Origin: Bacillota bacterium
GTDB taxonomy: Bacteria > Eremiobacterota > SpSt-956 > JAKJGF01
DNA length: 21,210 nucleotides
NCBI GenBank assembly: GCA_029555925.1
Contig: JAKPQU010000364.1
Coordinates: forward strand, 1-21,210
Reading direction: 5' to 3'
The notes under the pieces were generated by a model, which saw only the letters and a list, made by a program, of their open reading frames with translations, had not been told where the DNA came from and searched no databases. The translations under genes were made by a program, and so were the position numbers. Shown one piece after another: positions 6,508 to 13,648 of this stretch (positions are counted from its first letter, which is position 1; every line of letters starts with the position of its first letter).

Positions 6508-7665
6508 GTGATAATAGAGAATAACGCCCTGTTCTCCTACGGCCCATCCTGTATCAGGTGCAAGAAAATAAAGATCGTGAAGATTTATTATAGTAGGGCC
6601 TTTTTCAATCTCCCAGCTATGTCCGTTGTAATGTAACAGTGTTCCCTTTTCCCCTGCAATCCACCCGTTATCATCTGAAATCATGCAGATTGCATTCAGA
6701 TTTTCTGTTACGGGACTGATATAGCTCACCCAGGCTCTGCCGTTGAAATGAATGATTGTACCTCCTGCACCACAGGCCCATCCGTTATTCTCCGAAGCAA
6801 AATCCATAGAATTTAATATGGAAGATGTGGGGCTTGTAAGAGCAACCCACTGTTTTCTGTGATATTCCAATATTGTCCCATTCTGTCCCATAGCCCATCC
6901 CCTGTCAGGAGATATGAAATGGACTGCATTTAATGTATCAAAAACCGGTGAAGCCTGTTCCTTTTTCCATGATATATCATGGACTGTCCAGTCATAATAG
7001 TGGATAATTCTTCCTGCACTTCCTACAGCCCATCCGTCTGCAGGGGAGAGGAAAAATACATCATTTAAATCATCCCCTGTAAGAGCATCTGCAAATATAT
7101 CCCATTTCTTTTTGTTGAAGTGAAGTATGGTGCCTGAACCGCCTACAGCCCATCCTTCTCCTGAAGGTAAAAAACATATGTCGCTTATCCAGTTGCTGTT
7201 AATATCTTTATCGACACCTTCCCAGAGCTTTCCGTTGAAATGAAAAAACCTTCCTTCCCCTGTTTTTTCCATGATCCATCCGTCCTTGGGCGAACGAAAG
7301 GCCACAGCTTTAAGAAAGGTATCTGTAGGTGAGGGAAATATATTCCAGGATGGTATTACAGTGAAAGGATACTGACCATGCCTGTCGGGAGTAATAACCT
7401 TGAGTTTACCGCTTGAAGAACCAAGGGATATGACGGCAATTATCTGATTGTTATTCCAGGATATAATTGTAGATTCCGTATCTCCTATCAGCACACTTCC
7501 CTGTTCATCACCGAATCCGGAACCTGTAATTACGATACTATCTCCCACTTTACCTTTAGAAGGATTGATTTTTTTTATTTCTAGACCCGGTTTGATTTCC
7601 TGGGGAAATATGCCTGTTACCATAATACACAGTATTATTACAGAAAAAAACGTTTTCCATACCAC
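6505..7665 (-). CDS. Secreted IPT/TIG-domain protein with Ycf48-like propeller repeats
   Basis: A 386-residue protein with a signal peptide (hydrophobic residues about 5-20, ending near FPQE). An IPT/TIG immunoglobulin-like domain spans about 30-105, with the signature PSKGKVGDSIVITGSGFG. About seven repeats of some 40 residues follow, each with a GWAVG-x-G-TI-x-H(F/Y)N core, typical of the BNR/Ycf48-like propeller superfamily. It is probably an exported binding or scaffold protein; the ligand is unknown. The GTG start at 7665 is 6 bases from AGAGGTGA. The TGA stop falls inside repeat F3. It is on the same strand as the PD40 lipoprotein gene 109 bases upstream and may be cotranscribed with it. 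Confidence 0.85.
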   Translation of the reverse strand: MVWKTFFSVIILCIMVTGIFPQEIKPGLEIKKINPSKGKVGDSIVITGSGFGDEQGSVLIGDTESTIISWNNNQIIAVISLGSSSGKLKVITPDRHGQYPFTVIPSWNIFPSPTDTFLKAVAFRSPKDGWIMEKTGEGRFFHFNGKLWEGVDKDINSNWISDICFLPSGEGWAVGGSGTILHFNKKKWDIFADALTGDDLNDVFFLSPADGWAVGSAGRIIHYYDWTVHDISWKKEQASPVFDTLNAVHFISPDRGWAMGQNGTILEYHRKQWVALTSPTSSILNSMDFASENNGWACGAGGTIIHFNGRAWVSYISPVTENLNAICMISDDNGWIAGEKGTLLHYNGHSWEIEKGPTIINLHDLYFLAPDTGWAVGEQGVILYYH

Positions 7666-7750
7666 AGAACTTCACCTCTTGTTCTATTCAAATGATAGCC
7701 AGTTCATAACTGCGTAAAACGTAATGGGCGATACGCGCAGGTATGAAATC

Positions 7751-7771
7751 CGTCACGCGTCACGCATCATG
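7751..7771 (-). repeat. Heptanucleotide array just after the PD40 lipoprotein gene
   Basis: Three units (CGTCACG twice, then CATCATG) read on the coding strand as TGACGCG-type and TGATGCG units, 4 bases past the TAA stop. A weaker heptamer-like stretch precedes it at about 7720-7740. Confidence 0.85.
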
Positions 7772-7774
7772 ACA

Positions 7775-8740
7775 TTAGGGCTGACATTTTGCTCCCAGAT
7801 CGACGCCGAATTTGCTGGTAAGCTGTTTTGCTTCTCCGCCATTTGCTTCCATTACATATATATCCATACTTTCTTTACGATTGGAAGAAAAGAATATGTT
7901 TTTACCATCATTTGACCATGAAGGTAAAACGTCACTGGAAGAACTGTTTGTTAATCTTACTGAACCGCTTCCGTCAGAATTCATCACATAAATAGATGAT
8001 TTATTACCTTTCTCGTAAACACAATAGGCAATTTTTTTACCATCCGGTGACCAGCAGGGATTTCTTTCATTATCAGTATCTTTTGTAAGATCATGTATGT
8101 CCCCTCCCGATTTATTCATAACACAGATATCATAATTACCATTATGGTCAGATTCAAATGCAATTTTTGTGCCATCAGGTGACCAGTCGGGATTTCTGTT
8201 ATCATAACTATCTGCAAGCAGCTGCTGTTCTGCATTGGTTTCCAGGTTCCTCACAAATATTCCATAATTTTCATCTGAAGCATTTTTAGACATAAATACA
8301 ATTTCTTTATCATCCGGTGACCAGCATGGAGAACAATCGTCATAGTTGTTTTCCGTGAGCCTTCTAACATCTCCTTTATCCATATCCCTGACATAAAGTT
8401 CAAAGGTACGAACTTCCTTATCGGCATTATCTTTTGTGGATTCAAAGGCTATATGTTTACCATCTCTCGACCATGCGGGACCTCTCGTGTAAGTGTTATA
8501 ATATGTAAGCTGCTGCTGGTTTGTTCCGTCTATATTCATAGCATAAATTTCCATATGGCCGGTTCTATCAGAATAGAATAAGATTTTTTTGTGACTGTCT
8601 ATTTTGACAGGTTCCTGCGGTTCATTTGCTACAGGGGAGGAAGAGAATCTTGGTGTTGGAATTTTCCCCTGATTGGATCCATTATTATTACAACCTGTTA
8701 AGAAGTATATACATAAAAATAATATTATAAGTTTTTTCAA
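7775..8740 (-). CDS. Lipoprotein with PD40/TolB-like beta-propeller
   Basis: A 321-residue protein starting with a lipoprotein signal: MKKL, a hydrophobic core and lipobox LTGC, with the acylated cysteine at position 17. It is followed by an Asn/Ser-rich linker. About six PD40/WD40-like blades follow, each with P-x-WSPDGKKIAF or a close variant. These resemble the C-terminal propeller of TolB, but the TolB N-terminal domain is missing, so tolB is not assigned. A membrane-anchored periplasmic or surface binding role is likely. The start is TTG at 8740 with AGGAGAT just upstream. A heptanucleotide array begins 4 bases beyond the stop on the coding strand. Confidence 0.87.
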   Translation of the reverse strand: MKKLIILFLCIYFLTGCNNNGSNQGKIPTPRFSSSPVANEPQEPVKIDSHKKILFYSDRTGHMEIYAMNIDGTNQQQLTYYNTYTRGPAWSRDGKHIAFESTKDNADKEVRTFELYVRDMDKGDVRRLTENNYDDCSPCWSPDDKEIVFMSKNASDENYGIFVRNLETNAEQQLLADSYDNRNPDWSPDGTKIAFESDHNGNYDICVMNKSGGDIHDLTKDTDNERNPCWSPDGKKIAYCVYEKGNKSSIYVMNSDGSGSVRLTNSSSSDVLPSWSNDGKNIFFSSNRKESMDIYVMEANGGEAKQLTSKFGVDLGAKCQP

Positions 8741-8787
8741 TTTCTATCTCCTTTCTTGAAAAACCAGATTATAGTTACTTTTATAAC

Positions 8788-8868
8788 AACAGACACGACC
8801 GGAGCGGTCAGAACCAAATATGAAAATTAACAAACAGTGAAACATAAGACTTCATCATTTTCATAATA
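8788..8868 (-). repeat. A4: family A hairpin repeat, uninterrupted
   Basis: Reverse orientation. It has the GACCGGAGCGGTC core, then AAATATGAAAATTAACAAAC, CATAAGACTTCATCATTTTC. It is the best intact reference for the A1 insertion site. Confidence 0.88.
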
Positions 8869-8879
8869 AATCTATAATT

Positions 8880-8922
8880 ACTGTGGTGAGCAGAAGACTT
8901 TTATTACTGACCTGAGTATAAG
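8880..8922. repeat. B5: remnant of family B termini
   Basis: ACTGTGGTGAGC matches the left end of B and TTACTGACCTGAGTATAAGC the reverse-oriented right end, only 13 bases apart. This looks like a deleted or rearranged copy. Confidence 0.6.
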
Positions 8923-8971
8923 CAATTAATATTTCAATATGTTATAAACTAGACTAGATAAGGTTTTCTGA

Positions 8972-9065
8972 CTTTTCACTATTCACTTCTCACTTCTCAC
9001 TTCAGCAATACTATAACCTCAGGTCTGGCAGGTTCTATGTTACCTATAACTGATAACTGATTATT
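8972..9065. repeat. Two heptanucleotide arrays downstream of the triple-HTH gene
   Basis: 8972-8999 has four units (CTTTTCA, CTATTCA and CTTCTCA twice). 9045-9065 has TATAACT, GATAACT and a partial unit. The two arrays have unrelated sequences but the same period of 7. Confidence 0.85.
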
Positions 9066-9076
9066 TCCGATAATTT

Positions 9077-10324
9077 TTATGTTTCCAGATTACTTTCTTC
9101 GAGATCTCTTATTAAATATTTTATTATGCCAAGAATTGTTATTTCTCTATGGCGTTCTTCGTAGAAATTAAAAATGGCCTCTTTCCTGTTTAGCCCTGCC
9201 ATCAATTTTCCTTCCAGACCTGAAAATATGTGTTTAACAAGATATACTTTTTCTTTAGAATCGTAGAAAAGGCATAGCTGTCCTTCTTTTTCCATTGTAT
9301 CTTTTTTTTTCAGTAAGAGTTTATCCCCCGAGGATATTAAAGGTTCCATTCCTGTTTGTTCCACTATAATTACTGCTTCTATATCAAGAAAAAAATCTCC
9401 GGGCAAATAAATATAACCTTCTATCCTTCCGTCATGGAAAAAATCCTTTTCCACTTTTGAAGAAAGTGAATATACCGGTAATCTTTTCAGGTTTCTCACC
9501 AGTTCCGATGAAGAACTGACATTAACACTTTTATATATTTTTTCTAACTGTTCCTGAAGTTTATTAAAACGGTTATCCAGATAATCACTCTTATTTAGAT
9601 CGGCGTATATATCTTCCTCTTCCTGAAAATATTCCATTGTTTTTCCCAGGGCATGACACAGGGCATGCAGTGTTCCTTTCCCGGGATGCTGCTTGCCTTC
9701 TTCTATGTCTTTTAATAATTCTTCCGGATAGCACATTGACATGGAAAGATCACTTATAGTATAGCCCTTTTCAAGACGGGCCCTTTTTATTTTATTTCCA
9801 AGATTAAGTATAACCGGTTTTTTTTCTTCATTTTTTTCGATTACCGGTTGTGTAATTTTAAGATATTGCTGTACCTGATGCTTGAAATCAGATGGCAACT
9901 TTCCTGCTTTTTCCAGCATTTCAAATTCATTTATTCCAAGAGAACGAGAAAGTTTTCTCAGGGTTTCTTCAGGAGGAATTCCTCTTTTCCCTGAAAGTAT
10001 CTGTGATAAATATGAATTAGAAATACCGGATTTTACTTCTACCTGTGTAAGGGTAAGTTGATTTTTATCAATAAGCTCTCGTAAGTATCTTCTGAACTCT
10101 TCTTCCGGGCTTATCTGTGCTTTCCCGGCACTTTCAAGCATTTCTGCTTCAGATACACCGAGAGTTTTTGAAAGTTTAACCAAGGTTATTTCATTTGGTA
10201 TGTCTCTTTTCCCGGCAAGTACCTGAGACAAATATGTACTCGGTATACCACTTCTCATTTCGATTTGAGATAGAGTCATCTGGCGACGTGCTATTAAATC
10301 TCTCAGATAGGTTCTGAAATCCAT
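9077..10324 (-). CDS. Triple-HTH transcription regulator with inactive LexA/S24-like domain
   Basis: A 415-residue protein. Residues 1-66 and 74-143 are a recent tandem duplication of one XRE-type HTH unit, sharing YLSQ-(V/I)-L-(A/S)GKR. A third, divergent HTH spans about 174-235. A helical linker leads to a C-terminal S24/LexA-like fold (about 295-405). The motif normally reading SMEP is GMEP, so G325 replaces the nucleophilic serine, while lysine K364 is kept; self-cleavage is therefore not expected. Phage CI and HdiR-like regulators are the nearest architecture. ATG 10324 fits the HTH boundary; a longer TTG-start form to 10429 is possible. It is divergent from the RNA candidates and the 10877 gene, which are plausible targets. 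Confidence 0.85.
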   Translation of the reverse strand: MDFRTYLRDLIARRQMTLSQIEMRSGIPSTYLSQVLAGKRDIPNEITLVKLSKTLGVSEAEMLESAGKAQISPEEEFRRYLRELIDKNQLTLTQVEVKSGISNSYLSQILSGKRGIPPEETLRKLSRSLGINEFEMLEKAGKLPSDFKHQVQQYLKITQPVIEKNEEKKPVILNLGNKIKRARLEKGYTISDLSMSMCYPEELLKDIEEGKQHPGKGTLHALCHALGKTMEYFQEEEDIYADLNKSDYLDNRFNKLQEQLEKIYKSVNVSSSSELVRNLKRLPVYSLSSKVEKDFFHDGRIEGYIYLPGDFFLDIEAVIIVEQTGMEPLISSGDKLLLKKKDTMEKEGQLCLFYDSKEKVYLVKHIFSGLEGKLMAGLNRKEAIFNFYEERHREITILGIIKYLIRDLEESNLET

Positions 10325-10523
10325 AATTATTGCCCTGATAAGGTTGTTTTTAGTCCTGATTGTGAGACTTCCGGGCCTTTTTTCACCCCCCTGTTTTATT
10401 TTACAGATATCCTTTATTGACTGTAGCAAGAAAATTTTATACCGGATAATTCTTCAATATTAAAAGATTTTTCCCTGCTATTTGCAATGATAAAAATTTT
10501 TTTAAAAATTTTTATAAAACCCC

Positions 10524-10552
10524 TTTACATTTGCAAGAATATATGTTAATAT
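10524..10552 (+). promoter_or_regulatory. Sigma-70-type promoter of RNA candidate 1
   Basis: The -35 is TTTACA at 10524-10529 and the -10 is TAATAT at 10547-10552, with a 17-base spacer. No open reading frame follows before a terminator, so it most likely drives a small RNA. Transcription should start near 10559. Confidence 0.65.
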
Positions 10553-10558
10553 GTTTAC

Positions 10559-10618
10559 AATAACAAGAGCATCTTCACAAAGTCCGCGAGAAAACCCCTT
10601 ACTATAAGGGTTTTTTCT
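10559..10618 (+). ncRNA. Candidate small RNA 1 (about 60 nt) with intrinsic terminator
   Basis: A good promoter is followed 30-40 bases later by a strong terminator, with no coding potential between. The 5' part (CATCTTCACAAAGTCCGCGA) would be single stranded and could act by base pairing. I match it to no known family. It could also be an attenuated leader of the downstream RNA or gene, with the terminator as switch. Confidence 0.45.
10591..10617 (+). terminator. Rho-independent terminator of RNA candidate 1
   Basis: AAAACCC pairs with GGGTTTT across a loop of about 10 bases, which can extend inward past one bulged C, and the stem merges into a run of six T. This is a typical intrinsic terminator on the plus strand. 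Confidence 0.75.
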
Positions 10619-10647
10619 ATAATTAAGGAAAATTTAAAAGTTTAAAT

Positions 10648-10748
10648 AAAAGGCTTGTCGATGTCTAGTAAAAAAAGAGCTAGCCCCCGCAAAACGACAA
10701 CCTAGCTCTCCTGCTGGTTTCAACTAGGCAAGTCGAAAAGCCTTTTTC
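10648..10748 (+). ncRNA. Candidate structured RNA 2 (about 100 nt)
   Basis: Nested complementary segments give a long stem: AAAAGGCTT (10648-10656) with AAGCCTTTT (10738-10746), TCGA (10658-10661) with TCGA (10733-10736), and CTAGT (10665-10669) with ACTAG (10723-10727). Inside, AGAGCTAG (10676-10683) pairs with CTAGCTCT (10702-10709), closing an 18-base loop that starts with five C and continues GCAAAACGACAAC. CTTG (10654-10657) can instead pair with CAAG (10729-10732), giving an alternative fold. The closing stem runs into TTTTTC, which would terminate transcription. It matches no riboswitch, ribozyme, 6S, tmRNA or SRP consensus that I can recall. It ends 128 bases before the next gene. Confidence 0.6.
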
Positions 10749-10876
10749 TTGTGAAAAATTAGTGGATTTATATATACTATACTTGCTTTAGTAAAATCTC
10801 GATGAGAGAAGGTTAAAAAGTCTGTGTTTGCAGGGAATTACTGTAACATATTCAATAACCCAGGAGGTAATCGGCT

Positions 10877-11581
10877 ATGGCAGCTATAAAAGAACAATTA
10901 AGGGTAAAAGACATATTTGATCAACAGAGTGGCCTTTCTCCGGTGAGTCAGGTAATACTGGTTGACCTGGAAAAAGTGGAAAGAGTATTGAACAGTTTAA
11001 ACAAGGATTCCTTCAGTAGAGATATTTATCCTCAATTTATAGCTGGAGAGGATAGAACTCTGCAACCTGGTGTTGTAAAAGAAAGTCATCTTAAAAAACT
11101 TATCTCGATTTTCGGAGAGAAGAAATTTTCTTTATCCAAAAATGCCCTTCACAGGGCATTTTATTATTTATTTGAACATTATACACATAACAATGGTAAG
11201 AGAGTTAAAGATAAACTTCTGAAACTCATTTCCTTCGGAGTATCGAACCACTGTTCTCTCGGGAATTTTTCTATTGCTTCAATACATCATAAAAACAGTT
11301 TTTTCGGCTGGCTTACCAGAGAGGAAATAGAAGATAATTTTATGAAAATTCTGGAAGCACTTGCCGACTTACATGAAATATTTAATCTTGAAAAAAAAGC
11401 CGATATAGCTCCAGCATTGACTTTAAGTATATTAGAGCATATATATGGTGAGAAACCTGACTGTAATGTAGCAGAAATAGCCGGTCAATTCGAAGAAATG
11501 ATAAAAGTTTTGTTTTATTCTTTTAGAAGAGCTAATGAATATAAACTTGATCTGGTATTCATGGAAGAAGATATGTGGTAG
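10877..11581 (+). CDS. Conserved-looking hypothetical protein, all-helical
   Basis: A 234-residue soluble protein, apparently mostly alpha-helical, with no signal peptide, membrane segment or recognisable motif. Notable features are the N-terminal VKDIFDQQSGLSPVSQVILVD, a His-rich middle (HRAFYYLFEHYTHNN), and an acidic C-terminus ending EEDMW. The ATG is supported by an excellent AGGAGG ribosome-binding site at 10862-10867, and an upstream TATACT (about 10777-10782) may be its -10 box. It is divergent from the triple-HTH regulator and downstream of two RNA candidates. Function unknown. Confidence 0.75.
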   Translation: MAAIKEQLRVKDIFDQQSGLSPVSQVILVDLEKVERVLNSLNKDSFSRDIYPQFIAGEDRTLQPGVVKESHLKKLISIFGEKKFSLSKNALHRAFYYLFEHYTHNNGKRVKDKLLKLISFGVSNHCSLGNFSIASIHHKNSFFGWLTREEIEDNFMKILEALADLHEIFNLEKKADIAPALTLSILEHIYGEKPDCNVAEIAGQFEEMIKVLFYSFRRANEYKLDLVFMEEDMW

Positions 11582-11599
11582 TATCGGTCTGGTAAAATA

Positions 11600-11613
11600 C
11601 TTGCTCGAGCAAG
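11600..11613. promoter_or_regulatory. Perfect 14-bp palindrome, possible operator
   Basis: CTTGCTCGAGCAAG is a perfect palindrome 20 bases after the 10877 gene, in the leader region of the sigma-factor operon. A dimeric regulator site is possible. The leader also holds an imperfect hairpin at 11699-11717 (CCATCTT pairing with AAGATGG) and a run of ten T at 11778-11787. Function is inferred only. Confidence 0.35.
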
Positions 11614-11810
11614 ATTTGAAAATCACTCTGTGTTGATTTTTCCGGGTTTATATAGGAATCTCTATGTTTTTCTATGTAAATTCATAATAAAAATTCTGCC
11701 ATCTTTTTTGAAGATGGGCTTTGAAAATTCTTCTTTACTTTGTTTGTGAATGTAAGGGGCACAACAGAGTAGGAGGATTTTTTTTTTATTCAAGAAATAT
11801 TTTCCTTATG

Positions 11811-11842
11811 TTTATGTATTATTTATGCTCACCACAGTAAAT
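11811..11842 (-). repeat. B4: partial copy of repeat family B at the sigma-factor start
   Basis: TATGTATTATTTATGC plus the TA-flanked terminal bases match the left end of element B in reverse orientation, as in B3. The rest of the element is missing. The ATG annotated as the sigma-factor start lies within it. Confidence 0.7.
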
Positions 11843-12844
11843 AGTAATGATCAACCCTGCGATAGAATGGTTATTAATAACATGGTTAATACTAATAATA
11901 GAGAAGATGAATTAAATCTCGTCAGAAAAATTAAAGAAGGTAATGATACAGCCTGGAAAGAATTTGTTTCAAATTACAGTAATTTGATATTCAGTGCTAT
12001 TCGACAATGGTGTCAGCCTTATTGCCGTAAATTTTATCAGGGCTGTCCATGGAATATGTCTTCTTCTTTTCAGGGAGATACATGTAATGAAGTAATGGAT
12101 ATGTATCTTTTTTCTCTTGAAGCTATAAGTAAAAGGATTGTAAAATTTCGGGGAGAAAGTCGTCTTTCTACATTTACTGTAGCCAGTATGAAATATATTA
12201 AACTGGACTATTTCAGGGAAAAATACGGGCGATTACAGATTCCTCTTGCAGTAAAGAAAGGGTCGAAAATAAGTCAGGAAGTTTATAAACTTCTGTGCAG
12301 AGGTAAAGAAAAGGAAGATATAGCAAGTCAGCTAAATATCTCTCCTGAAGAAGTGAAAGAAATTGAAAAAGGAATAAGAGAAAAATTGAGGCAAAAAGGA
12401 CAGGAGTGGGAACATTTAGATGGATGGATTGCTCTTAAAAGTGAACCTCAACCTATTATTGTTGAAGGTGATGATGATGTTGTAGATTTTACACCTCCCT
12501 GTGAAGATATAAGCCCTGAAGAAAGGGAAATAGCACAGTGCCTCAGAGAAGCTCTGAAAAAACTTCCTCTTCTGCAGAAAAGACTTCTATATCTTCGTTT
12601 TCAAAAGAGGCTCTCTGTAGGAGACATTGCGTTAAAATATCTCAGGGTTTTGCATATGAGTAATGAAAAACAGATTTATAAAGAAATAGATGAGGCACTC
12701 ACAGATATAACTAAATTTATTAAATCTTACTATGATTTAAAAGAAGATATTACACAGGAAATGAAAAAATATGTAAAAGAATTACTGGAAAAATTGATGT
12801 TAACCGATGAAGAAAAGAATGGTTATCCGCCTAATATGTTATGA
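11825..12844 (+). CDS. Atypical sigma-70-family (ECF-like) sigma factor
   Basis: 339 residues as drawn. Region 2 is recognisable at about residues 30-140: LVRKIKEGNDTAWKEF, then RGESRLSTF and YIKLDYFREK, the pattern of ECF-like sigma factors. It carries a cysteine-rich insertion (WCQPYC and nearby). An extra HTH-like segment (about 155-195, IASQLNISPEEVKEIE) precedes region 4 at about 235-310 (ALKKLPLLQKRLLYLRFQ). ECF factors direct RNA polymerase to a small regulon and are held by an anti-sigma factor, which the next gene appears to encode. The start is uncertain: ATG 11825 lies in repeat B4 with no ribosome-binding site, while an AGGAGG (11771-11776) is stranded 48 bases upstream. ATG 11867 is an alternative. 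Confidence 0.75.
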   Translation: MLTTVNSNDQPCDRMVINNMVNTNNREDELNLVRKIKEGNDTAWKEFVSNYSNLIFSAIRQWCQPYCRKFYQGCPWNMSSSFQGDTCNEVMDMYLFSLEAISKRIVKFRGESRLSTFTVASMKYIKLDYFREKYGRLQIPLAVKKGSKISQEVYKLLCRGKEKEDIASQLNISPEEVKEIEKGIREKLRQKGQEWEHLDGWIALKSEPQPIIVEGDDDVVDFTPPCEDISPEEREIAQCLREALKKLPLLQKRLLYLRFQKRLSVGDIALKYLRVLHMSNEKQIYKEIDEALTDITKFIKSYYDLKEDITQEMKKYVKELLEKLMLTDEEKNGYPPNML

Positions 12845-12887
12845 ACACAGGATAATCGGTGACACTGTCGCCTGAGGGGTGATATGT

Positions 12888-13622
12888 ATGAACACAGAAA
12901 AAATATTTTCTGCAGTATTTACAGAATTATCAGAAACACGTAAAGAAGATTGTCCTGATACTGAGACAATATGTGCTTATATTGATAATTCTCTGACTTT
13001 GAATGAAAGAAAAGGGTTTGAAGAGCATTTACAGGACTGTTCTTTTTGTTTTAAGTCTTATATTGATTTAAATGAAGAAATGGGACATGTAAAAGACCTT
13101 GCTGTACTATCTCCGTCTTTTATGAAACATGAACCTGTAAATAAAGGATTTTATCGATTAAATTCTTTATTTTCCCCTGTTCGTAGAGCTTACTGGCTAT
13201 CATGGTTCAGCAGTTTTGCCCTTGGCTCTGCAATAACTGTAATGATTTTTATATTCTGTATAAACAGGCAGAATTCTGTATTTTTCAGTCATCTTCAAAC
13301 CGGACATGGAGGTTATTCTTCTGTTAATTATGTTTTAACAGATGTTCCAGATGAAATTACAGCTCTTGAACATTATAAAAATGGAGAGAATTTTTTGAAA
13401 CTTTCTATGATTGATAAAGCTAAAGAAGAGTTTCTTCAGTCTGTGAAATGTAATCCTGATAAGGCTGAAGCTCACTGGTATCTCGGAATTATTTACGAAC
13501 AGCAGGGTAATCATAAAGAAGCGATCAATCACTGGAAACGTTATATATCTATAAGTCCGAAAGTTGGCTCTTATGAGGAAGCAAGAAGATTTTTAGACAG
13601 GGCGGAACAATCCGGCAAATAA
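12888..13622 (+). CDS. Membrane anti-sigma factor: zinc finger, TM helix and TPR domain
   Basis: 244 residues. The N-terminus has the zinc-binding anti-sigma motif H-x3-C-x2-C (H47, C51, C54), within a segment beginning ICAYIDNSLTLNERKGFEEHL. One membrane helix spans about 103-124. The C-terminal part (about 160-240) has two TPR units, including AEAHWYLGIIYEQQGNHKEAINHWKRYI split across helices. Anti-sigma factors of this type sequester an ECF sigma at the membrane and release it after an external signal; the TPR would be outside. ATG 12888 is chosen because GAGGGGTGAT sits just upstream; an in-frame GTG at 12879 falls within that site. It lies 43 bases after the sigma gene. Confidence 0.85.
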   Translation: MNTEKIFSAVFTELSETRKEDCPDTETICAYIDNSLTLNERKGFEEHLQDCSFCFKSYIDLNEEMGHVKDLAVLSPSFMKHEPVNKGFYRLNSLFSPVRRAYWLSWFSSFALGSAITVMIFIFCINRQNSVFFSHLQTGHGGYSSVNYVLTDVPDEITALEHYKNGENFLKLSMIDKAKEEFLQSVKCNPDKAEAHWYLGIIYEQQGNHKEAINHWKRYISISPKVGSYEEARRFLDRAEQSGK

Positions 13623-13648
13623 GTTTTTTCTTCAAGGAGTTTTGCGTT

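Noticed and set aside
7775..8740. tolB of a Tol-Pal system
   Set aside because: It is a lipoprotein lacking the TolB N-terminal domain, and tolA, tolQ, tolR and pal are absent.
9077..10324. Prophage repressor marking an integrated phage
   Set aside because: No integrase, phage structural or lysis genes on either side, and the S24 domain lacks its serine.
10648..10748. Hammerhead-like ribozyme, because GATG and CGAAA occur in the second RNA
   Set aside because: The CUGAUGA core and the three-stem layout are missing; the stems found give a nested hairpin.
10648..10748. Retron msr/msd or tracrRNA-like RNA
   Set aside because: No reverse transcriptase and no Cas effector in the window.
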